Source: Cyanobacteriota bacterium (lineage in GTDB: Bacteria; Acidobacteriota; Vicinamibacteria; Vicinamibacterales; UBA2999). Taken from it: 47,351 nt of DNA. The stretch lies in the NCBI GenBank assembly GCA_019752015.1, contig JAIEMQ010000074.1, positions 1 through 47,351 of the forward strand. The letters run 5' to 3'. The notes under the pieces are model-generated. The model was not told where the DNA came from. It saw only the letters and a program-made list of their open reading frames with translations, and made no database searches. Made by a program: the position numbers and the translations under genes. Of this stretch, positions 35,401-43,439 are shown piece by piece; position 1 is the stretch's first letter, and the number at the start of each line of letters is the position of its first letter.

Positions 35401-36379
35401 GAACGCCACGTTCCGCGCCAACGCCGCTGCCGCGGGTGTGCCGGCCAACTTCTTCGTGGCGAATCCGGACCTGCTCGGCGGCGCGTTCATGACGACCAAT
35501 ATCGGCCGCACGACTTACGATTCCATGCAGGTCGAATTGCGCCGCCGCTATGCGGGTGGACTCCAGTTCCAGACGAGCTACGTGCTCGGTAAGGGCTACC
35601 TCTCAGCGTGGGAGACGTGGCGCCGCGACAGCGTGATGCTTCGCGACGCCGGCACGCCTGGAGACGTCACGCACCAGTTCAAGGCCAACGTCGTGTATGA
35701 CCTGCCGTTCGGACGCAGCCGCAAGTTTGGCGCGAACGTCAACGGCTTCGTTGACCGGATGATTGGTGGCTGGCAGATCGGCCTGTCGGCGCGCATCCAG
35801 AGCGGCCGTCTGATCGATCTTGGCAACGTGCGGATGGTCGGCATGACCAGAAGCGAATTGCAAAGCATGTTCAAGCTTCGCTTCGACGATGCCGGCAGGA
35901 AAGTGTGGATGATGCCGCAGGACGTCATCGACAACACGATTGCGGCCTTCAGCGTCAGCGCGACCTCGCCCACGGGCTACGCCGGCACCCCGCCGTCCGG
36001 CAGATACCTGGCCCCCGCGAACGGGCCCGACTGCATCGAAGTCGATAGCGGCGCCGACTACGGCGAGTGCGCCAACCGCTCGATCGTGTTGACCGGGCCG
36101 CTGTTCCGGCAGTTCGATCTGCGCTTTTCCAAGCGCACGCGCCTCGCCGGGACCACCAATCTCGAGCTCGCCGCGGAAATGCTCAATGCCTTGAACCAGC
36201 CAAACTTCGTCCCGGTCGGCATCGGCTCGGGCGCGACGCTGGGCAACACGATTACCAGTTACGAAGTGACGACGCTGACCCGGCACGAACACGTCGCGTG
36301 TCATCCAGCTGGTCACACGGATCAACTGGTAGGACCTGTCGTCAGGTTTGTCAGGGGTCAGGGTTTCTTGACTCCCTGA
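32441..36379 (+). CDS. TonB-dependent receptor with carboxypeptidase-regulatory-like domain; C-terminal frameshift
   Basis: 1312 residues as read from GTG 32441: Sec leader (about 1-25), carboxypeptidase-regulatory-like domain (TSTISGVVSDNSGAVVPGAA, about 29-110), plug with DFVNFLPGVSTPAGNRDATING and TLDGVNIQDN, and a long barrel. Typical periplasmic-plug phrases (DSVEEVTVTTASQGA, GGPIVIPGLFDGRNKAFFF) are intact. The end is not: the frame shifts at the CCC run 36279-36281, giving RHEHVACHPAGH and a stop at 36379. Removing one C restores LTGTNTSRVIQLV and TRINW with a stop at 36330-36332, the terminal aromatic residue that barrel proteins need. The ligand cannot be predicted. Confidence 0.9.
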   Translation: MARRSFAAISALLLSLLVSVPAFGQGGVTSTISGVVSDNSGAVVPGAAVVALHRATGVSQESITNSDGTFAFPSMNPGTYTVTISLTGFRTVVINDVVLTSGAPANLRATLEVGGLTEQVTVTSTSEIVQTISSTVSSTINTNQITKLPLTSRSAMDFVNFLPGVSTPAGNRDATINGLPRGMINITLDGVNIQDNTLRSTDGFFAIVSPRLDSVEEVTVTTASQGAGDAGSGAVQVKFVTRSGTNQLTGSGYYYYRSDKLNANTWFNNRNGVDKAKLKQNQPGFRIGGPIVIPGLFDGRNKAFFFVNYEEFRQPSDTTRNRTLLNPAAVAGNFSYTAGGVTQTVNVLQLAAAGGQLSTVDPTIGKLLGDILAATRGGSLSVIDPNLDRFSFNVPVKTMRRFPTFKLDYQLNQAHRASFAYNYQKFTDYPDTLNNFDASFPGFPVAAGQQSIRLGWSAPVRSVLRQNLVNEARVGYSGAPVRFFDELNVGMFTGTLAPQAGYAVIFPTINSTLTNPGPTPSPQSRNANSLVFGDTLTWLKGAHSFNLGGAFTRYDTWAVNSMLVPQLRFGVLSSDPASPLFNAANFPGASATNITAASNLYALLTGRINQIAGDARINEQTGEYEWVGAGRQSGRLQEAGIFLQDSWRLRPNLSLNAGVRYDVQLPFTPLNSLYSYATVDDLCGVSGANNGNRCNLFQPGVMPGTKPTFKQLTAGTATYATDRNNIAPSLGFAWTPARRGGMLGTLMGRDGDFVLRGGYTRSYSRPGLSDFTGIYNANPGIRIVLNRDEATGNLGPTPLLLRNTSQLTPPAFASKPVYPMTDVITQDVSVLDPRLKVPSADSWSVGVQRSVGANMALEVRYVGTRGRDSWRTTTDGNNGNNNAGSLNFNEFNIFENGFVNEFRLAQANLQSNIAAGRGATFAYTGAAGTSPLPTFAAFFNGVSAANAGNAALYTGTSWSNQAFLNFLAARNPNPFGFASAGTNGLMGNATFRANAAAAGVPANFFVANPDLLGGAFMTTNIGRTTYDSMQVELRRRYAGGLQFQTSYVLGKGYLSAWETWRRDSVMLRDAGTPGDVTHQFKANVVYDLPFGRSRKFGANVNGFVDRMIGGWQIGLSARIQSGRLIDLGNVRMVGMTRSELQSMFKLRFDDAGRKVWMMPQDVIDNTIAAFSVSATSPTGYAGTPPSGRYLAPANGPDCIEVDSGADYGECANRSIVLTGPLFRQFDLRFSKRTRLAGTTNLELAAEMLNALNQPNFVPVGIGSGATLGNTITSYEVTTLTRHEHVACHPAGHTDQLVGPVVRFVRGQGFLTP

Positions 36380-36388
36380 CTACCTGAC
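36350..36388. repeat. CTGAC/GTCAG palindromic block between convergent genes
   Basis: GTCAGG-G-GTCAGGG (36350-36363) pairs with CCCTGAC-TA-CCTGAC (36374-36388) over a 10-base loop; another GTCAGG lies at 36340-36345. The stem straddles the ends of the TonB receptor and SPFH genes and codes for the last residues of the SPFH protein (QGVKKP). It may work as a bidirectional terminator. Confidence 0.65.
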
Positions 36389-37320
36389 GGCCCGGCTGCC
36401 TCCATCGTTGCGGTGATCGGCACGCCCATCGGTCCGACCGGAATGTAAACGACGGTGTGATTCGGCGATCCCACCATCGCCTTCTGCGCTTCAATCGCTT
36501 CGTGCTGGATATACATCCCGCTGAGTTGTCCGCGGATGATCTCCATCGCGTTGGCAATGCCTTGCGCCTGTACCTCGCGCTTGGTGCGTTCCTTCCGCTC
36601 GATCTCGATCTCGGTGTCCTTGCGCGCGAGCTCCTGGGTCGCGGCCAGCTTGCGTGACACCGCGTTGGCGACTTCATCGGGATACTGCACGTTGCCGACG
36701 ACGACGCTGTCGATGATGAAGGGACTGTTGGCGGCGTAGGTGCGGATGCGCGCCAGCACCGCGTCGCCGATCGCAATCAGCGCGTCCTTCACCTCGAGGC
36801 CGTTTCTGCGCTGCACCTCGTCGAGCGAGAACGTCCGCATCGGCTCCTTCACGAAGTTCGCGTAGGCGACTTTGACGACCGCGTCCGGATCGCGATGGAT
36901 CGATTCGCGATCGACGGTGGTGCTGTAGCGCTCCATGAACAGCGGCACCTGCGCGGCGTCGACACGCCACACCGTGTGGACGCGGAAGCCGATCTTCAGG
37001 TTGTCGCGGCTCATCACGGCGGAATCACCGACGAATTCTTCCGTGTAGGTGTAAGGCGTGACGCTGACGTTGGTGACGTCGAGCAGCCAGCCGCGTCCCG
37101 CCGACGTCGGGCCGCGCTGCACGCCGTAGAAGCGCGACTGCCCGATGAATGCGCCTTTCGTCAGGTAGCCGACGTACCCCGCCGGCGTGTACGGGTTGCG
37201 CGAGCCCATCAACCAGACCGCGACGGAAATGACGACGGCCAAGAAGAACGCGGCGAAGCCTGCTTCGCCGAAGCCGCGAAGGGGCGAAGGCGCGCGTAGT
37301 ACGCGAGTGAGCAAAGACAC
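36358..37320 (-). CDS. SPFH/band 7 domain membrane protein
   Basis: 320 residues: one N-terminal membrane helix (FAAFFLAVVISVAVWLMG, about 23-40), then a prohibitin-type SPFH domain (about 45-235; PAGYVGYLTKGAFIG, LKIGFRVHTVWRV, VQRRNGLEVKDALIAI), and a charged coiled-coil (ELARKDTEIEIERKERTKREVQAQ). Such proteins form oligomers at the membrane and often support proteases or microdomains. No partner NfeD or protease gene is adjacent. The N-terminal codons for SPLRGFGEAGFA lie in a CTTCG-rich sequence resembling a dispersed repeat. Confidence 0.85.
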   Translation of the reverse strand: MSLLTRVLRAPSPLRGFGEAGFAAFFLAVVISVAVWLMGSRNPYTPAGYVGYLTKGAFIGQSRFYGVQRGPTSAGRGWLLDVTNVSVTPYTYTEEFVGDSAVMSRDNLKIGFRVHTVWRVDAAQVPLFMERYSTTVDRESIHRDPDAVVKVAYANFVKEPMRTFSLDEVQRRNGLEVKDALIAIGDAVLARIRTYAANSPFIIDSVVVGNVQYPDEVANAVSRKLAATQELARKDTEIEIERKERTKREVQAQGIANAMEIIRGQLSGMYIQHEAIEAQKAMVGSPNHTVVYIPVGPMGVPITATMEAAGPSGSQGVKKP

Positions 37321-37380
37321 GATGTGCCTCCAATCACGCTGACGAGGTTAGCTGCCGGGCTCGAGGTTGGAAGTCCTCTT

Positions 37381-37418
37381 GCCCTCCGAAGCTCGCGTTT
37401 GCGCGAGCGAAGGAGGGC
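37381..37418. repeat. Symmetric palindrome with GAA/GAA internal loop
   Basis: GCCCTCC-GAA-GCTCGCG-TTTG-CGCGAGC-GAA-GGAGGGC: two perfect 7-bp stems separated by a symmetric GAA/GAA internal loop, closed by TTTG. It is in the 198-base gap (37321-37518) upstream of the SPFH gene, which holds no gene I can see. The form is that of REP-type elements that RAYT transposases act on. Confidence 0.7.
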
Positions 37419-37518
37419 TTTCGCCCCAGGCACGGAATGTGCCGTTTGGGTCCCCCGCGACACTGCGGTGCAGTGTCTTAAGCGTCGTTTCTTACGATGC
37501 CGGCGGCAGCAAGAGGTG

Positions 37519-38058
37519 TCAGTCGGGGGCGACGTGCTCGGGTAATCGCAATCTCAGACAGGCCGGGCACAGGCCCGGTGACAACTGGCTGCCGTGCTGC
37601 TTCGCGTAGACTTCCAGCGACTCCCACGCATCGCCGGCGCCGCGAATCTTGTGGCACTCGGCGCACACGGGCAGCAGCGTGATCAGGACATTGACTTCCT
37701 TTCGCAGGTTGCGTTCGTGCTCGGCGAGCCTGGCGGCCATGAACGCCAGCAGGCTCCACACCACCGCGCGGGTCAGCGCCGTCGCGGTGTAGAAAATCGG
37801 GTCCCACGGCTGATGCCAGTAAAACTCCATCAGCACGACGCGCGTAAACGGCAGCAACACGGCGAGAGTGAGCCCGGTCGCATACCCGTTGAACCAGGCC
37901 GCAAGCACCACGACCAGGATGTACGCCGAGGGAAACTGGAAGAACGGGCCGGTCGCGTAGTCAACGACTACGAGTACGGCGCCGATCGCGACGATCAGCC
38001 AATTGGGCAGCGGATCGACTGGCAGCGACGGCCACTGCCAGCCCGAGTTCTTTGCCAT
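37519..38058 (-). CDS. Membrane protein with C-terminal four-cysteine (zinc-type) module
   Basis: 179 residues. Four hydrophobic segments lie between residues 18 and 112 (LIVAIGAVLVVVDYATG, YILVVVLAAWF, GLTLAVLLPFTRVVL, AVVWSLLAFMAARLA). The soluble tail reads LLPVCAECHKIRGAGDAW, then SPGLCPACLRLRLPEH. The CxxC...CxxC tail with the 'LLP-C-x-x-C-KKIR' style is one usually found after receiver or PAS domains in signalling proteins; on this small membrane protein it probably forms a metal-binding sensor or interaction unit. The membrane part resembles the N-terminal sensor (MASE-like/DUF4118-type) regions of histidine kinases, but no kinase domain follows. Confidence 0.7.
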   Translation of the reverse strand: MAKNSGWQWPSLPVDPLPNWLIVAIGAVLVVVDYATGPFFQFPSAYILVVVLAAWFNGYATGLTLAVLLPFTRVVLMEFYWHQPWDPIFYTATALTRAVVWSLLAFMAARLAEHERNLRKEVNVLITLLPVCAECHKIRGAGDAWESLEVYAKQHGSQLSPGLCPACLRLRLPEHVAPD

Positions 38059-38066
38059 ATTTTGCT

Positions 38067-39479
38067 CTACGGCCGTTTGAACAAGCCGACCAGGGTGCCG
38101 CGCGCGCGGATCTTGCCAACCATCGCCGCCTCAACCGCGGCGCGAGTCAGCGCCGGTGACTGCCCGACCGCGGGCACGTCGACGTTCGCGTCGAGCGCGT
38201 AGATCTCGAACACGTAGTGATGCGTGACGCTATTGGGCGGGGCAGCCACGCCACGATAGTACGGCCCGGTCGCGCTGATCTGACGCGGCGCATTCGGCGC
38301 GTTGCCTTGCGGCATGCCTTCGTCGAGCGATCGCGCCGAGCCTGGAATGTTCCACACCATCCAGTGCAGCGTGTCGTCCGTCGTTTGCCCGACGCCCTGA
38401 TCCATGTCGTGTGCGATCACCACGAAGCTCGTGACGCCATCCGGCACGTTCGCCCACGCGAGCGGCGGCGACACCTGTCCGCCGAGCTGCGAGTACTTGG
38501 CGGGAATCATTCCGCCATCGCTCCACGCCGTCGTTGTCAACGACATCGGCTGGATCGGCCCGCGGCGATTCTGGAAGTTCCCACCGCCACCTTGCTGCGC
38601 TGCCGGCGCCGGCAGGGGATTGGGCAGACCGTAATCCGTCTTCGCGTTCGTTTTCTTCCACGCGTCGTATCGCATGCGCAGCGTCTTCACCGGGTTCAGG
38701 TTCTCACCGGCCTTGATCTGATACGGCCCCTTGTTGTCGCCGGGCTGCGACGTCGTGAGAAACAACGCGTACTTGCCGTTGTTATGCGAATCGCCGCTCG
38801 TGTCCTTCGCATCCGCCGCGAGGATGTACGCCACGTGCGCGGTTCTTTCCTCGCACGGAATCGGCGGCTTGGTGCCGTCGGTCGGCCACGGCGGGCACAC
38901 GCAACGGCTGTCGCCGCCGGAGCCATCCGCGGCTTCCATCGCCGCCATCACGCGATCCGTGATCGTGCCCGTCGTCTTGATGAACGCCTGCACCGCGTTG
39001 GGCACGACGCTGCCGGGACGCAGGATGTTGCCCTGGATCGAATAGAAGATCTCGGTGCCCGGAACGTGCCCCTGGATGTCCTGCGAGACATAACCGTTGG
39101 TGAGACCCGAGTGTCCGGCCCAGCGTCCCTGCAGATCGAGGATGCCGAACTGGCGGCTCTGGAACGCCGGATCCTCCGAGAGCATCTCGATGATGCGTTT
39201 CGGATCCGTGCCCTTCTTCAACTCTTCGAAGACCAGCATCTGATTCTTGTGCGTGCCGTCGACGGCCGCCTGGCATGCCGCGACTCCCTTACCGGGAACC
39301 ACCACCGCCTGCACACCCATCAGGAAGAGGTCATCGCGATCGACACAGGTCGCGGACGCGATCACGACCCGGCCGGTGGCGCGATCGACGGCGATCACCG
39401 ACCATGTCGCAAAGGCGGATGACGGAAATGAAACACAAACGAGTAACGCGAGGAGTGCGCGAAGAACCATAAGGGCCAC
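38067..39479 (-). CDS. Secreted fusion of DUF1028 (Ntn-hydrolase-like) and YbhB/YbcL PEBP domains
   Basis: 470 residues with a signal peptide ending FA-TWS, which leaves Thr as first mature residue. Residues about 25-245 match DUF1028: TWSVIAVDRATGRVVIASATC, GVAACQAAV, HSGLTNGYVSQDIQGH. A Gly/Gln-rich linker (about 290-310) leads to a phosphatidylethanolamine-binding-like domain: IPAKYSQLGGQVSPPLAW, VIAHDMDQ, HWMVWNIPG and HHYVFEIYALD, all key to the YbhB/YbcL pocket. DUF1028 proteins are proposed N-terminal-nucleophile hydrolases; PEBP proteins bind ligands or inhibit kinases/proteases. Joining both in one secreted chain is unusual and suggests the second domain regulates or targets the first. 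Confidence 0.82.
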   Translation of the reverse strand: MALMVLRALLALLVCVSFPSSAFATWSVIAVDRATGRVVIASATCVDRDDLFLMGVQAVVVPGKGVAACQAAVDGTHKNQMLVFEELKKGTDPKRIIEMLSEDPAFQSRQFGILDLQGRWAGHSGLTNGYVSQDIQGHVPGTEIFYSIQGNILRPGSVVPNAVQAFIKTTGTITDRVMAAMEAADGSGGDSRCVCPPWPTDGTKPPIPCEERTAHVAYILAADAKDTSGDSHNNGKYALFLTTSQPGDNKGPYQIKAGENLNPVKTLRMRYDAWKKTNAKTDYGLPNPLPAPAAQQGGGGNFQNRRGPIQPMSLTTTAWSDGGMIPAKYSQLGGQVSPPLAWANVPDGVTSFVVIAHDMDQGVGQTTDDTLHWMVWNIPGSARSLDEGMPQGNAPNAPRQISATGPYYRGVAAPPNSVTHHYVFEIYALDANVDVPAVGQSPALTRAAVEAAMVGKIRARGTLVGLFKRP

Positions 39480-39500
39480 CTAAGGGTGGGCATTATATGA

Positions 39501-41044
39501 CTATCTGCGTTCCCACTTCGTCACTCGCACCACCGTATGCCTGCCGCGGGCTGCCGTGATGCGCGTCTCGGTGGCGCCGAAAATTCTGACCGTCTGGCCG
39601 TCCATCGCCGCAAGCTCCTTCAGCATCGGCCCGGTAACCGCAAGTTCGATGCTGCCGTTGTCGGTACTCAGGGCGACGCCGCTGGTTTCCGCGCCGAGCG
39701 CCACAGTGCCTATCGCGACGCGGCCGATCCATTCGGACGGAGGACCACCGCTAACGATTGGTGCTTTCGCCGGTGGTGGCAACGAAGGCGCTGGCTTTGT
39801 TGGCGGCACGGGTTTTGTCGAGCCCGGCGCGGCGTTGGTGGTGACCGACGACGGGGCAAGGAAGGATGCATCGAGAATTGCTTCCGACGTGGACAAACCT
39901 TTCATCGCTGTGACCTTGCGGGCCCTTGTCACGAGATCCTTTGCGATTCCCACCGCGGAGAACGAGGGCGCCATGCCCCGCGCCAGGCCCGCTACGCCGC
40001 TGACAAAGGGCGCCGCCATCGATGTGCCATCGCGTAACGAAGTCCCACCATTCGCGCGCAGACTGATGATGTTCTCTCCGGGCGCGGCGAGATGGACCGA
40101 GTTATGGCCTTTGCGACTGATGGACTGTTGGCCGTCCAATTTGTCTGACGCCATGACGGCGAGCACGCCGGGCGAGCTCGCGGGATAAACCGGTGTGGTG
40201 TCGTTGTCGGGCGGCAGCCCCCCGTCCGTATTTCCCGCCGCCGCGACGATCAGCACGTCAGCTTTCACCGCGCGATCGATTGCGGCAAGCAGCTTCGGGC
40301 TCGGCAGAGCGGTCCCGAAACTACAGTTGATCACCGACGCTTTGTTCTTCACGGCATAGTCGATCGCCGTGGCTACTCGATCGGATGTCGCAGCGCCACT
40401 TGCGGTGAACACCCGGATTGCCATGATCGGCACCGTCCACGCGACACCAACGGTGTCGGTCTTGTTATTCCCGACGGCGCCGATAATGCCGGCGACGTGC
40501 GTGCCATGCCCGTGTGGATCGCTCTGCAGTGCGACGCCGATGCCGTTGCCAGTGAAATCGCAACCGAACTCATCGTCGACGCAGCCATTCATATCGTCGT
40601 CGGCACCATTGCCGAGTGTCTCGGTCTGGTTGCGCCACAGGTTCGGCGCGAGGTCGCCGTGATTGACGTCGAGTCCAGTATCGATCACCGCAACCACCGC
40701 GCTCGTCGCTGTCGTCTTGGCTTTTGTCCAGACCTCTGCGATCTTGATCGTCTGCAACCCCCATTGCTGGCTGAACTTCGGATCGTTGGGCGAGGCGGCT
40801 TGAGCTGCGAACAAGAATCGACCGCCGCAAAGGCCTTGAAGTCCGGCGTGTCCAAGACAACGCGGCCCGCGGTGGTCACTCCGGCGATCGCGGCATTTGA
40901 GGCGACCGCGCACCGTAATTCAGGCGTGAGCTTCGCGTCACCTCGGCACGCAGGCATCGACAGGATTTCGAACTGGCGACGCTGCGCTTGGGTGCCGGGC
41001 TGAACGGCCAGTAAACACACAACTGTCAGCCACGCGCCGCGCAT
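39501..41044 (-). pseudogene. Subtilisin-like S8 serine protease with one frameshift
   Basis: The catalytic domain is intact: Asp in VVAVIDTGLDVNHGDLAPN, His in HGHGTHVAGIIG, Asn in AAAGNTDGG and Ser in GTSMAAPFVSG. A Pro-rich linker and a beta-type tail follow. The N-terminal part (leader MRGAWLTVVCLLAVQ from ATG 41044 or GTG 41047, then VVLDTPDFKAFAAVD) is in another frame: the join is at about 40817, where one missing base between GTCGA and TTCTTG would give AAV-FLFAAQAASPNDP. The full protein would be about 510 residues, secreted. A real mutation would abolish secretion; a sequencing slip is equally possible. Its start overlaps the end of the upstream barrel-like gene, so they form an operon. 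Confidence 0.8.
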
Positions 41045-42086
41045 CACCGGCCATCCTTGTTGGGGTCTTCTTTCTGGGGCTCGCCCTGCTTTTCCTGTTG
41101 CGGCGCTTTCTTCTCGGGCTCTTTCTTGTCCGACTCAAACGGATTGGCCGTGAAGCGAAAGGTCAGGCCAAAAAATGCATTAGGCCGGTACGCGTCACGG
41201 GCGAGCTGATCGCCGGTCAGCGCCGAATCGACGAGCGGCAAGTTCGCCGGGTCGTAGTTGGCATTCAGTCGCTTCTGGCGTTGCGCCACGTATCCGAGCA
41301 CCAAGGCGATATTGTGGTTGTAGGTGAACGAGGCGCCGAGGAAAACGGCGGGGTTGGCCTTGTCGAACCCGAGCCCTGCCGCCAGGCTTGGTGACAGCCA
41401 CCGGTTCTCGAACGACGCCGGCATCCACGACCAGACGATTGACGGGATGAACGTGTACTCGCGCTCACCAACGAATTGCTTCGTGACCCGGAATTTATCG
41501 CCCTCCTCCTTCGCGAAATACGTCTCGTCGCGATTGGGAGTAAACATGAAACCGTACATCGTTCGCCACGTGCCACGCGGCCCGGTCGTGAAAACAACGG
41601 TCCACTTCTGCTTGCCGTCATCGACCACGACCTCGAGTTCTTGACCGGCACTCAGGGTCACCGCGTGGACCCTTTGAACCGTCTTCGCGCGAATCGCGAT
41701 CAGAATGCCGTCGCGTTGCGTTTGCGGGCACGCCTTCGACTCATCCTGCAGTCTGGTCACAGCGGCGCCGACGTTTTTTCTGTCCTCTGTGATTCGATCC
41801 GTGCTCTGACGACTGCTTCGGGCGGATCGGAGCACACGCCGGTCGCCGCGATTTCAACCTCACCGTCCCGTTTGAGCGCCGGGATCTCCACCGATCGGAT
41901 TGTTGTGGTTACTGAATACGTTTTGTCCGGAACGCGGTTGATGACTTCCACCACACCGGTGCCCGGCGGGATCGATAACCGGTCGGTCTTGCCCGGATCG
42001 TGCTGCGCTAAATCGACGATGAAATCCTGCCCGGCCGCCGGAGCGGCGGCCGTCAGACACCCGAAGACGAATGCGACCCGAATCAT
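41044..42086 (-). pseudogene. Secreted barrel-like protein, frameshifted at an A6 run
   Basis: The frame from ATG 42086 gives a signal peptide (MIRVAFVFGCLTAAAPAAGQ) and a first domain to IESQRTEK, then stops at 41757-41759. The neighbouring frame carries on with NVGAAVTRLQDESKACPQT, FTPNRDETYFAKE, IPSIVWSWMPASFEN and strand-like sequence (FLGASFTYNHNIALVLGYVAQR, FFGLTFRFTANPF) to a Lys/Glu-rich tail ending at 41044. The switch falls on the six T at 41774-41779 (A6 in the gene); one more A joins both parts. About 346 residues overall. The later strands resemble an outer-membrane barrel; the function is unknown. It precedes the subtilase with a one-base overlap. Confidence 0.65.
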
Positions 42087-42238
42087 CGACACAGGCAACT
42101 CCTGTGGGAGAGGTGGATTGCCGTTTACTCCCTCTAATAGACGGCCAAGATACGCAGGATTCTCGGCGGGACACGGCAATAGCCTGATTTCTTGCCGGAT
42201 CAGGTACACTTCAGGCCTCGGATTCAGGAGGAGCCGCC

Positions 42239-43435
42239 ATGACCCTTCGACGCATCCTGTTTGGCCTCACTGTCGTTCTCGCATGGACCGGCAGCGCTCG
42301 GGCGCAGACGCCGACGTTCGCCAGGGATGTCGCGCCGATCTTCTATGCGAAGTGCGTCGAGTGCCATCGTCCGACGATGTTCGCGCCGATGTCGCTCGTG
42401 AAATATGACGATGCGCGGCCGTGGGCGCGATCGATTCGCAACCGCGTCTCGACGCGCACCATGCCGCCGTGGGGCGCCGATCCGGCGCACGGCCTGTTCA
42501 AGAACGATCCGCGCCTCACCGACAAGGAGATCGCCACGATCCTCGCGTGGGTGGATGGCGGCGCGCCGAAGGGCGACAACAAGGACCTGCCGAAGCTGCC
42601 GGAGTTCGTCGATGGCTGGACCATCGGCAAACCCGATGCGGTGTTCGAGATGAAGGAGCCCTTCGCCATTCCGGCGAGCGGCACGATCGAATACCAGTAC
42701 ATCCGCATTCCGACCGGCATCACCGAAGACAAGTGGCTCGCGGCGATCGAAATCAAGCCGGAAGCGCGCGCGCACGTGCATCACGTGATTGCGTTCACCG
42801 TTCCCGCCGGCTCGCCGATCAGCGAAGGCGGCGCGCTCGGCCCGGGCAACATTGGTGGTGTCACGCCCAACAAGCCCGGCGTGGTGTTCGATCCGGGCGT
42901 TGGCCGCATGTTGAACGGCAACTCCGACATCGTGCTGCAGATGCACTACACGACCAACGGACAGGCGACGACCGACAAGACGCAGGTCGGGCTGCGCTTC
43001 CTGAAGGAACCACCGATGTGGCAGCAGCGCGGCGGCAGCGTGATTCAGCCGCGGTTCGTGATTCCGGCGGGCGCTCCGGCGCATGAAGTGCGCGGCTCGC
43101 GCGTGCTGCAGAACGACGAGATCATCACCTCGTTCACGCCGCACATGCACGTGCGCGGCAAGGACATGACGTACACCGCGAAATATCCGGATGGCCGCAC
43201 CGAAGTGCTGCTGTCGGTGCCGAAGTACGACTTCAACTGGCAGATCACCTATCAGTTGAAGGAAGCGAAGCGGATGCCGAAGGGCACCGAGATCGAAGTC
43301 GTCGCGCATTTCGACAACTCGCCGCAGAACAAGTTCAATCCCGATCCGACCAAGGACGTCCGCTGGGGCGATCAGACGTGGGAAGAGATGATGATTGGCT
43401 TCTGGGGCACGGTTGCGGAGCGCCCCAAACAGTGA
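42239..43435 (+). CDS. Secreted c-type haem protein with copper-monooxygenase-like domain
   Basis: 398 residues: signal peptide (about 1-23, ending ARAQ), a c-type cytochrome-like part with CVECH (39-43) as haem site, WVDGGAPKG closing it, and a C-terminal region related to copper type II ascorbate-dependent monooxygenases. Its histidine motifs are ARAHVHHVIAFTVPAG, IVLQMHYTTNG and FTPHMHVRGKDM. AGGAGG lies just before the ATG. The combination is frequent in Acidobacteriota and Planctomycetota, where it is thought to oxidise or bind substrates in the periplasm; no activity is established. It starts divergently from the barrel-like gene, 152 bases apart. Confidence 0.85.
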   Translation: MTLRRILFGLTVVLAWTGSARAQTPTFARDVAPIFYAKCVECHRPTMFAPMSLVKYDDARPWARSIRNRVSTRTMPPWGADPAHGLFKNDPRLTDKEIATILAWVDGGAPKGDNKDLPKLPEFVDGWTIGKPDAVFEMKEPFAIPASGTIEYQYIRIPTGITEDKWLAAIEIKPEARAHVHHVIAFTVPAGSPISEGGALGPGNIGGVTPNKPGVVFDPGVGRMLNGNSDIVLQMHYTTNGQATTDKTQVGLRFLKEPPMWQQRGGSVIQPRFVIPAGAPAHEVRGSRVLQNDEIITSFTPHMHVRGKDMTYTAKYPDGRTEVLLSVPKYDFNWQITYQLKEAKRMPKGTEIEVVAHFDNSPQNKFNPDPTKDVRWGDQTWEEMMIGFWGTVAERPKQ

Positions 43436-43439
43436 CCTG

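Noticed and set aside
38217-39422. Long plus-strand open frame opposite the DUF1028-PEBP gene
   Set aside because: Composition of a reverse-strand shadow; the minus-strand reading has clear domains and a leader.
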